Below the pieces are notes generated by a model. The model did not search any database and was not told where the DNA came from. It saw nothing but the letters and a program-made list of their open reading frames with translations. A program made the position numbers and the translations under genes. Source: SLAN01 sp046545955 (GTDB lineage Bacteria > Spirochaetota > Spirochaetia > DSM-27196 > SKKC01). From it: a stretch of 18,104 nucleotides of DNA. Positions 1-5,207 of this stretch are shown in pieces. Positions within the stretch are counted from its first letter, which is position 1, and every line of letters starts with the position of its first letter. The DNA lies in contig JBKGYS010000040.1 of the NCBI GenBank assembly GCA_046545955.1, positions 1 through 18,104 on the forward strand, written 5' to 3'.

Positions 1-2
1 TC

Positions 3-323
3 GACAGGCCCGATCTCACCGGTTCATGGGAAGAAGTCTGGCGTTCCCTGGAATCTATCGAGTTCCTGAATCTCGACCAGGTCGTTCGCTACGTGGAGTT
101 ACTGCGGAACTCGACAACTGCAGCCAAGGTAGGATTCTTTCTCGAGCAGCATAGTAAAGCCCTCATGATAGAGGAGGATACGCTCAATGCATTCAGAAGC
201 CTTGCACCGAGTCAGCCACACTATCTGATCCGCAGTTCGCGGTCCGGATGTAGACTCGTTTCGGGATGGAACCTCTTGGTCCCGGAAGAGATCCTTAATC
301 ATTCTTGGGATGAAGTTCTATGA
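3..323 (+). CDS. abiEi: AbiEi-type antitoxin, C-terminal part (5' end outside window)
   Basis: The reading frame is open from the first base of the window, so the N-terminal DNA-binding part lies upstream. The visible 106 residues carry features I recognise from the C-terminal domain of AbiEi-family antitoxins of type IV toxin-antitoxin systems: a D-R-P-D-L-x-G-x-W-E-E-V-W start, a helix ending TTAAKVGFFLEQH, then R-x-L-x-P-x-Q-P-H-Y-L and a W-N-L-L-V-P-E-E end. In the family this protein represses its own operon through a winged helix and counteracts the toxin without a stable complex. It ends in an ATGA overlap (320-323) with the AbiEii gene, so the two are translationally coupled. An internal ATG at 93 is not the start, because conserved family sequence continues upstream of it. 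Family assignment is from remembered motifs, not a search. Confidence 0.8.
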   Translation, partial: DRPDLTGSWEEVWRSLESIEFLNLDQVVRYVELLRNSTTAAKVGFFLEQHSKALMIEEDTLNAFRSLAPSQPHYLIRSSRSGCRLVSGWNLLVPEEILNHSWDEVL

Positions 324-1294
324 TCGTTTCCCGCACGGAAATCATCGAGATAGCCGCCAGTACCGGTTTCGATCCGGTGATGCTGGAGAAGGTAGTCAGG
401 CTGATTGGCCTACTCAACCTGCTCAACACTCATCCTTTCCTGAAGGGTCGCTGGGTCTTGAAGGGAGGAACGGCAGTCAACCTGTTCCTTGTGGACCTCC
501 CACGGTTGTCGGTGGATATCGACCTAAACTACCTCGGCGCACTCGACCGGGACTCCATGCTGGAAGAACGGCCGAAAATGGAGCAGGCGTTGCATGCTGT
601 CTTCTCGCGGGATGGATTCAACGTACGGCGTGTGCCGACCGACCAGGCCGGAGGTAAATGGACTCTGGGGTATCAGAGCTTTACGGGACAGCCGGGCAAT
701 CTGGAGGTCGATCTCAACTTCATGTTTCGACAACCGCTGTGGGACCCGGAAAGGAGAGATTCGATTGCCCTTGGTCGTCATCACGCGTCCGGAATACCGG
801 TTCTCAATGTCCACGAGTTAGCGGCAGGCAAACTTGCCGCGCTCTTGGCTCGGACTCAAGCTCGGGACCTATTCGACTGTCGGAGCGTCGCCCAATCACT
901 CACGCTCGATACAAGACTTCTGAGAATCGCCTTCGTCGCCTACGGAGGAATGAACCGCAAAGACTGGCGGCAGGTCTCCATCAACGACATCGCATTCGAC
1001 CCAGAAAACCTTACGGCAAAACTGTTACCTACTCTTCACGGATCGGCTGTACCGACCGGCGTGGTGGCCACCGAGTACGGACGGAACCTCCTTGGTCACT
1101 GCAAGGAGTACCTTTCATCGGTGCTGCCCTTGCGGGAACACGAGCTCGCATTTCTCGATGCCCTCCTTGACCAGGGACGCATTGACGCTCCTCTCCTCAC
1201 GGATGATGCGGAACTCAGCCGCCGCATAAAGGTCCACCCGTGGCTCCAATGGAAAGCGCTCAACGTCCGAAAACATAAGGGACTTAGCGAGTAG
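320..1294 (+). CDS. abiEii: AbiEii/AbiGii-family nucleotidyltransferase toxin
   Basis: A 324-residue protein with a complete minimal-nucleotidyltransferase signature: a G-G-T-A motif at residues 49-52, followed by the metal-binding D-I-D at 66-68, a third acidic residue in LEVDLNF (D131), and the later K171...ARDLFD (183-186) segment typical of AbiEii. AbiEii toxins are nucleotidyltransferases that arrest growth, and many give abortive infection against phages. The gene overlaps the antitoxin by four bases and must be co-transcribed with it. The length is normal for the family and all catalytic motifs appear intact, so the toxin is probably active. No terminator with a T-tract follows, only a hairpin at 1317-1340. 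The location beside a truncated tRNA points to an island cargo gene. Confidence 0.9.
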   Translation: MIVSRTEIIEIAASTGFDPVMLEKVVRLIGLLNLLNTHPFLKGRWVLKGGTAVNLFLVDLPRLSVDIDLNYLGALDRDSMLEERPKMEQALHAVFSRDGFNVRRVPTDQAGGKWTLGYQSFTGQPGNLEVDLNFMFRQPLWDPERRDSIALGRHHASGIPVLNVHELAAGKLAALLARTQARDLFDCRSVAQSLTLDTRLLRIAFVAYGGMNRKDWRQVSINDIAFDPENLTAKLLPTLHGSAVPTGVVATEYGRNLLGHCKEYLSSVLPLREHELAFLDALLDQGRIDAPLLTDDAELSRRIKVHPWLQWKALNVRKHKGLSE

Positions 1295-1304
1295 TCGACC
1301 ATAG

Positions 1305-1340
1305 TGACTCACGTCATGACTCACGTTGAAACGTGAATCA
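1305..1340 (+). repeat. 12-bp tandem repeat and hairpin downstream of abiEii
   Basis: TGACTCACGT occurs at 1305-1314 and again at 1317-1326 (period 12). The second copy pairs with ACGTGAATCA (1331-1340) around a TGAA loop, giving nine pairs and one C/A mismatch. It lies 10 bp after the abiEii stop but is followed by TTAGGAAA, not a T-tract, so it is not a typical intrinsic terminator. It may stabilise the mRNA end or be a protein-binding site. Confidence 0.45.
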
Positions 1341-1450
1341 TTAGGAAACGGAATGCAAAGACCGGTAGATTGAAATCGTTCTCGATCTATGTATTGTATA
1401 GAGCTATAAAAATTACAGCCAAAAACGGAAATCGGCGGAACACTCCTTTC

Positions 1451-1497
1451 CTCCGTTAACACGGTAGAAGTCACTGGTTCAAATCCAGTATCGCCCA
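1451..1497 (+). pseudogene. 3' portion of a tRNA-Val-like gene (remnant or att site)
   Basis: The T-arm is perfect: ACTGG (1473-1477), loop TTCAAAT (1478-1484), CCAGT (1485-1489). It is followed by a seven-base acceptor strand ATCGCCC (1490-1496) and discriminator A1497. Upstream is an anticodon-loop-like TTAACAC (1456-1462) that would read AAC, but its stem pairs at only three of five positions, and no matching GGGCGAT 5' acceptor strand is found where it should be. The tail resembles tRNA-Val genes that begin GGGCGAT. No CCA is encoded. It is probably the 3' fragment left at the far end of an element integrated in a tRNA gene, with the intact tRNA expected outside the window. Confidence 0.6.
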
Positions 1498-1522
1498 TTC
1501 TGTTCGTTTCACTCACCAGTCT

Positions 1523-1574
1523 TGCAAGCTGGGCTTTCACTTCGTGAAAGTCCAGTATCGCCCATCTATGTCAT
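1523..1574 (+). repeat. tRNA-tail hairpin repeat, copy A
   Basis: This copy begins TGCAAGCTGGGC and ends with the tRNA tail CCAGTATCGCCCA plus CTATGTCAT. Bases 1529-1540 pair with 1544-1555 around a TTC loop, a 12-bp stem with one G-T wobble. Compared with the tRNA fragment at 1473-1497, the T-loop between CTGG and CCAG is replaced by this longer hairpin. Confidence 0.7.
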
Positions 1575-1592
1575 CGAGGCGATGACCACGCC

Positions 1593-1642
1593 TGCAAGCT
1601 GGGCTCTGCTTCGCAGAGTCCAGTATCGCCCAACTATGTCAT
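1593..1642 (+). repeat. tRNA-tail hairpin repeat, copy B
   Basis: Second copy of the 50-52 bp unit: same TGCAAGCTGGGC start and same CCAGTATCGCCCA...CTATGTCAT end. The stem runs 1599-1609 with 1613-1623 around TTC, 11 pairs with the same G-T wobble. The upper stem differs in sequence from copy A (TCTGC/GCAGA against TTTCAC/GTGAAA), yet pairing is kept, which argues that the structure itself is selected or that these are related but distinct members of a repeat family. Confidence 0.7.
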
Positions 1643-1907
1643 AGGATCGGTCGCCATAAATCCGGCTGCCGGCATAAGGCGTCCGGCGAAGAAGTAGAAC
1701 AGCAGACTGTGGCCGCCGATCAAGGCGAGAACGAGCACCACACCGATCGCCGACGCCGTTGATCCTCCATCGCATGACGGTCTTATAGACAAAAAACGCA
1801 AAGCCGATCGGCAGTGTAAAGGTGGATAGTGCACCGATGGTTCCCGGGATGAGCCCCGGAATCATATCGAGAACCGGTACTCCGGCGGCAATCGCAGCCG
1901 CAACCAA
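1634..1907 (-). pseudogene. frameshifted membrane-protein fragment
   Basis: On the minus strand, a hydrophobic reading frame from about 1907 (VPVLDMIPGLIPG, TLPIGFAFFVYKTVMRW) loses its hydrophobic character near 1760. A second frame then continues with another membrane-like segment (IGVVLVLALIGG, LLFYFFAGRLMPAAGF) to a TAG stop at 1634-1636. Read together they look like the last two transmembrane segments of a transporter broken by one frameshift. I do not recognise the family. The 5' part of the gene is missing, because the frame runs out at the neighbouring MITE-like element. The stop codon lies inside the CTATGTCAT end of repeat copy B. Confidence 0.4.
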
Positions 1908-1911
1908 GGGC

Positions 1912-2064
1912 TACTGTTCACCACTGTGGTGTTTTCCGTAAGCGGGCATTATAAAGAGAGAATCGTTGCATTGGCAGCGAAACCGGAACATTGCGATACC
2001 GCAAGCGTAAGTTTCGCGTGGACCGCCTTTTAGGCGGCTCTTAACACCAGAGTGGTGAACAGTA
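1912..2064. mobile_element. MITE-like element with imperfect 22-bp terminal inverted repeats
   Basis: Bases 1912-1933 (TACTGTTCACCACTGTGGTG plus TT) are the reverse complement of 2043-2064 at 21 of 22 positions. The repeats end in TA on each outer side, so a 20-bp repeat flanked by a TA duplication (the target of IS630/Tc1-mariner transposases) is the simplest reading. The 109-bp interior has no coding capacity. It holds small palindromes, including CCGCC-TTTTA-GGCGG. The element is too small to carry a transposase, so it would be non-autonomous. A large regulatory stem-loop is the alternative reading. Confidence 0.55.
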
Positions 2065-2113
2065 AGCTCTCGCAGCGATTCGGGATATCGGCCAAATGTC
2101 TCGCAGGAGCTCT

Positions 2114-2135
2114 TTCCGCCCGAGGCGGAATTTTT
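2114..2135 (+). terminator. orphan intrinsic terminator
   Basis: TTCCGCC (2114-2120) pairs perfectly with GGCGGAA (2124-2130) around a CGA loop and is followed directly by five T. It is oriented on the plus strand, but the nearest plus-strand gene (abiEii) ends 820 bp earlier. It could end read-through or a small RNA from the MITE/repeat region and would insulate the next gene. Confidence 0.55.
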
Positions 2136-2174
2136 GGTGGTGTTGGCCAATCCTTAACCGACCTTAATAATTTC

Positions 2175-2203
2175 TTGACAATAAACCGAAAAACCTTTGA
2201 ACT
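2175..2203 (+). promoter_or_regulatory. candidate sigma-70 promoter for the transglutaminase-like gene
   Basis: A perfect -35 box TTGACA (2175-2180) is followed 17 bp later by TGAACT (2198-2203), a poor -10 box with three of six consensus bases. Transcription would start close to 2210, just ahead of the AGGGGG ribosome-binding site. Confidence 0.35.
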
Positions 2204-2224
2204 AGAGGGTAGAGGGGGTCAACG

Positions 2225-2920
2225 TTGAGAATACCTGTATTCCCACTGAGACCATTTGCGATTGTTTTTTTCCTCGCCTGGACACTGTTTACCCTCTACC
2301 CGCAACCCTCGGACCTGGTCCGCAGCGTATACCGGGTATTTGATCCGCCGATCGACGGCGAGGTGGCGTCGCGGCACGAGTATCTTTTCGACGATCTTAG
2401 TAGCCCCGTGGCTATCGAACGCGACGTAAAGGAAGCGGTTCCGTTCCACTACGACTGGGAAACCTACGGTATGCCCTGGTACTATCCGAGCGCCGAGGAG
2501 GCATTCGCGGTTATGGCGGGCGACTGTAAGACTCAGCTTATGGTGCTGGCTTCGATGCTGGAGAGCAAAGGTATTGCGTACACTGTGAAGGTTTCGCCCA
2601 CCCACGTCTGGGTCGAGTACGAGGGCAGATCCGAGTCGGATATAGAAAACGACGATGTGGCCATGTTTTCCGCCGAAGGTAATGCCGGCGATGGTGAACA
2701 GCGTGCGTTTACGCTGCCGCGCAGCATCGACCTCGAGCGATCCTTCCGCGCCTTCTGGACCGCGTTCTGGCACTACATGCCGGTTGACCGGAAGGTTTCG
2801 CTTGTTTCAGGCTTCATGATTTTTGTGATTCTTATGGCCCTCTCAGGCGTAGTCGGCGAGAGACGCACCTTGAAACCCGGCTGGTCTATCGCACGGGCCG
2901 CGTTTCACTCGAGCCGTTGA
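2225..2920 (+). CDS. membrane-anchored transglutaminase-like protein
   Basis: A 231-residue protein starting at TTG, chosen because AGGGGG sits seven bases upstream. Residues 6-25 form an N-terminal membrane segment and about 190-210 a second one, so the middle domain (about 30-185) probably faces the periplasm or outside. That domain has the core of the transglutaminase-like (papain-type) fold: the nucleophile in A-G-D-C-K-T-Q (C101) and the histidine in S-P-T-H-V-W-V-E-Y (H127). The third acidic residue is not certain. Family members can be proteases, amidases or cross-linking enzymes, and the substrate cannot be read from the sequence. The gene is convergent with the M14 peptidase, with a single base between stop codons and no terminator in between. 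Membership is well supported; function is unknown. Confidence 0.75.
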   Translation: MRIPVFPLRPFAIVFFLAWTLFTLYPQPSDLVRSVYRVFDPPIDGEVASRHEYLFDDLSSPVAIERDVKEAVPFHYDWETYGMPWYYPSAEEAFAVMAGDCKTQLMVLASMLESKGIAYTVKVSPTHVWVEYEGRSESDIENDDVAMFSAEGNAGDGEQRAFTLPRSIDLERSFRAFWTAFWHYMPVDRKVSLVSGFMIFVILMALSGVVGERRTLKPGWSIARAAFHSSR

Positions 2921-2921
2921 T

Positions 2922-3848
2922 TCATCGGTGTCCGGGTGAATGTGCGTCGGCGATTTCGGCTATCAGTGCCTCGATTCCGGCGAGGTTTCGCTCGAATTCG
3001 GGGTCCTCGTGCGAGGTGAGCTCGACGGTTATGGCGGGAATACCCTGGCTCGCGAAGTAGTCGGAGGAAGAACCGGTTATTTCGTACTGCGTAAATCCCT
3101 GGTCCGGAACCGGGTATCCGGAGGCTTCTGCGTAAATTTCGGAGTAATAGATTGATGCTTCCCTGTAGCCCTCGCGCCCGCCGTAGTAGATTCCTCCCGC
3201 GGCGCTGTGCAGCGAGACGACCACTTCGGGTGTCGGATCGAGACCTTCGACGTAATCGCGAAGCGCCCGTGTTTCCGGTTCGCTTAACGGTTCGCTTCCG
3301 GCGTCGACCTCAATGTCCCACCAGCGCGATGTCGGCTTCCACGCGTAGTCAAAGTTGCGGTTGAGGTCCACGTTGTTGGCGTTGAAGCGTCCCCGATTTG
3401 TGTTGCGCTTTGTCATGTCCACTTCATTGAGTGGTTCGCCGCCGGTAACCCGCTGTAAGCCGTCGGGGTTCATTGTCGGTAGTATATGGATTGAGACAGT
3501 CGATGGAATCTCGCTCTCGTGCTCACGGAAGTGATCGAGAAGCTTCTCGGCGAGGACTATAGTCACCCACTCGTATCCGCCGTGGATTCCGGCCTCTATA
3601 ACAATGTGGCGCTCGCCTTCGCCGAAACGATACGCGTGTAGGGGGCGGCCTTCGACCGACTCGCCGATTTTTATCGGTTCGCGGCGCATCTCTTCATCGG
3701 CGCCGGCAGACTCTTCGGCGCTGGCGTGCGCCCGGGTGACAGCCGCTGACTGTTGCCATTCGACCGTCCCGGCTCCGTCACCGAGCACCGACCGGGATAC
3801 AGCGACAAGCGAGACGAGGAGCGCAGTGGCCATTGCGAGCTGCTTCAA
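2922..3848 (-). CDS. exported M14-family zinc carboxypeptidase or amidase
   Basis: About 308 residues. I prefer the TTG at 3848 as start because AGGGG lies eight bases upstream; the GTG at 3857 overlaps that same ribosome-binding site. The N-terminus is a clear signal peptide. Numbered from the GTG (subtract 3 for the TTG start), zinc ligands are visible at H92 and E96 in GIHGGYEW and at H217 in SLHS. Substrate-binding residues lie in NTNRGRF (R155) and DLNRNF (N166, R167), and the catalytic glutamate is E279 in TVELTSHED. M14 enzymes of this type cut C-terminal residues or gamma-D-glutamyl-diaminopimelate bonds in cell-wall peptides. The divergent neighbour is the MurNAc-scavenging operon, which makes a murein-peptide substrate attractive, but this is inference. 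A weak promoter (TTGCCG, 17 bp, TACTCT) can be read on the minus strand just upstream. Confidence 0.88.
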   Translation of the reverse strand: MKQLAMATALLVSLVAVSRSVLGDGAGTVEWQQSAAVTRAHASAEESAGADEEMRREPIKIGESVEGRPLHAYRFGEGERHIVIEAGIHGGYEWVTIVLAEKLLDHFREHESEIPSTVSIHILPTMNPDGLQRVTGGEPLNEVDMTKRNTNRGRFNANNVDLNRNFDYAWKPTSRWWDIEVDAGSEPLSEPETRALRDYVEGLDPTPEVVVSLHSAAGGIYYGGREGYREASIYYSEIYAEASGYPVPDQGFTQYEITGSSSDYFASQGIPAITVELTSHEDPEFERNLAGIEALIAEIADAHSPGHR

Positions 3849-4007
3849 GAGTATCACCCCTTAAGAGTACTGCAGTAGGCCCTCGTCGGCAAAATGCTGT
3901 TAGCTGACGCGTGAGCGAACAGGCACACGGTGCTGCCGACCGCCACGAACGCATCCGAAGCGACAGGACAGGACGGGCGGAGACGGTGGTGGGTTTGCTG
4001 TTTTGGT

Positions 4008-4036
4008 TTGACACCCAAGCGATGCAGTGTTAGAAA
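4008..4036 (+). promoter_or_regulatory. extended -10 sigma-70 promoter of the ROK/namZ/nagZ operon
   Basis: TTGACA (4008-4013), a 17-bp spacer, then TAGAAA (4031-4036) preceded by TGT, making an extended -10. The expected start point is near 4043. This is the best sigma-70 promoter in the window and lies in the 216-bp gap between the divergent M14 and ROK genes. Confidence 0.6.
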
Positions 4037-4038
4037 TA

Positions 4039-4058
4039 AGTTTGTAGGAGTTACAACT
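4039..4058 (+). promoter_or_regulatory. candidate ROK repressor operator
   Basis: AGTTTGTA and TACAACT form an interrupted inverted repeat with a perfect TTGTA-GGAGT-TACAA core (4042-4056). It sits exactly at the predicted transcription start and covers the GGAG ribosome-binding motif. A repressor bound here would block initiation, which fits autoregulation by the ROK protein. No second identical copy was noticed in the window. Confidence 0.4.
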
Positions 4059-4064
4059 AACTTC

Positions 4065-5207
4065 ATGGCGGAGCTGAATCGACATCGGTATGACAACGCG
4101 ATAAGGGTTCTCGAGGCGCTGTGGCGGAAGCGACGCATGAGCCGAGCCGATCTTGCGCGGGTGCTGAGACTCAATCGTTCGACGACGGGCTCGCTCGTGG
4201 ACTATCTGCTCGGAATGGAGCTTCTCAACGAACGCCCGAGCGACGTCGAACAGCGCGCCGGCACTCGCGGGGGCAGACCTCCGCTGCTCGTGGGGCTTGA
4301 GTCCCGCAAAGGGTATGCGATAGGTCTGGATATCCGCTGCGAGGGCATCCTCGCGATCGCCTCAGATCTTTTCGGACACAGGATTCTCGAAAACGAATAT
4401 GCCGTTGTATGCGGTGCCGCAACGCTCGTCGCTTCCGTGCAGACGGCGATTTCACGGATGGTGACCGCGGTTCACCGCGATGCCGAAGACGTCGCGAAGC
4501 TTCCGCCCGGCCTTGTCGCAGTCGGTGTGGGGGTAAGCGGCATCGTCGACGGCGAGACCGGAGCGATCAGGTTCAGCCGCGCGCTTGAAATCTCGGATTC
4601 GCTCGATCTCGCCTCGCAAGTGGCAGCCGCCGCGCCGGCGCCGGTGTTTGTCTTTAACGATGCGGACGCCTGCGCCCTCGGAGAGCTCGAGTTTGTCCGG
4701 TCGCACGAACGCGATCTTTTGTTCGTGCTCGGCAGCTTCAACCGATCGGCGGCGCGTGCGGGTTTAGGTATTATCCTCGACGGAAACCTTCGTCAGTCAC
4801 ATTCGGGTGCGGGGCGTGAGTTTCGTTCTCCCTTCGCGAATCCGAATTCCTCCGAACAGTTTGCGGTTTCCGAGCTTCTCTCGCGCGGCGAGGTGAGCTC
4901 GGAGGAAGCCTTCGAGCGATTTTCCGACGAACTCTCCGTTTCGGTCGCGTTTCTCGTTCATGCGCTGGATCTGCGAAACATCGTGCTCGGCGGCGATCTT
5001 TCGTACAACGACGAGAGCTTCTCGCGGGTTGAAGCAAAGGTTCGCGACCACGTTCGCGGTGATACCGTCCGGCGTGGTTCGCAGCCACTCGATTTGCGGC
5101 GAGCCGAAACCGGTGACCGATCGGTCGCCTTCGGTGCGTGCGCCGGTGCGCTTCGCAAAAGCTTTGAAACTCGCCGATTTCCCCTTTTTCGCGAGGCGCT
5201 TGTATGA
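4065..5207 (+). CDS. ROK-family transcriptional repressor
   Basis: A 380-residue protein, counted from the ATG at 4065. An upstream in-frame ATG at 3930 was rejected because it lies before the promoter. Residues 1-60 form a winged helix-turn-helix (MSRADLARVLRLNRSTTGSLVDYL). The rest is a sugar-kinase-like ROK domain with the IGLDI entry, a GVGVSGIVD segment, and NDADACALGE in the sugar-binding pocket. The usual zinc-binding C-x-C-G-x-x-G-C-x-E cluster after the GHE-like region is absent (GREFRSPFANPNSSEQF instead), and the DxGxT phosphate loop is not conserved, so it is unlikely to phosphorylate sugar. ROK repressors such as NagC and Mlc sense sugars or their phosphates; here MurNAc, GlcNAc or a derivative is the likely inducer. 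Its stop overlaps the namZ start by four bases. Confidence 0.88.
   Translation: MAELNRHRYDNAIRVLEALWRKRRMSRADLARVLRLNRSTTGSLVDYLLGMELLNERPSDVEQRAGTRGGRPPLLVGLESRKGYAIGLDIRCEGILAIASDLFGHRILENEYAVVCGAATLVASVQTAISRMVTAVHRDAEDVAKLPPGLVAVGVGVSGIVDGETGAIRFSRALEISDSLDLASQVAAAAPAPVFVFNDADACALGELEFVRSHERDLLFVLGSFNRSAARAGLGIILDGNLRQSHSGAGREFRSPFANPNSSEQFAVSELLSRGEVSSEEAFERFSDELSVSVAFLVHALDLRNIVLGGDLSYNDESFSRVEAKVRDHVRGDTVRRGSQPLDLRRAETGDRSVAFGACAGALRKSFETRRFPLFREALV

Noticed and set aside
1115..1540. 141-residue minus-strand frame containing GDTGFEPVTSTV
   Set aside because: This phrase is a known artefact of translating the reverse strand of a tRNA 3' end. The frame also runs antisense through abiEii.
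1523..1642. Hairpin repeats as CRISPR or integron attC sites
   Set aside because: There are only two copies with structured, not spacer-like, separation, and no cas or integrase gene. The conserved core sites of attC are absent.
1911..2150. 79-residue minus-strand frame over the MITE-like region
   Set aside because: It is read from the inverted repeats and terminator and has no recognisable domain or ribosome-binding site.
3930..4064. 45-residue N-terminal extension of the ROK protein
   Set aside because: It would start upstream of the promoter and does not look like ROK sequence; the helix-turn-helix begins just after the ATG at 4065.
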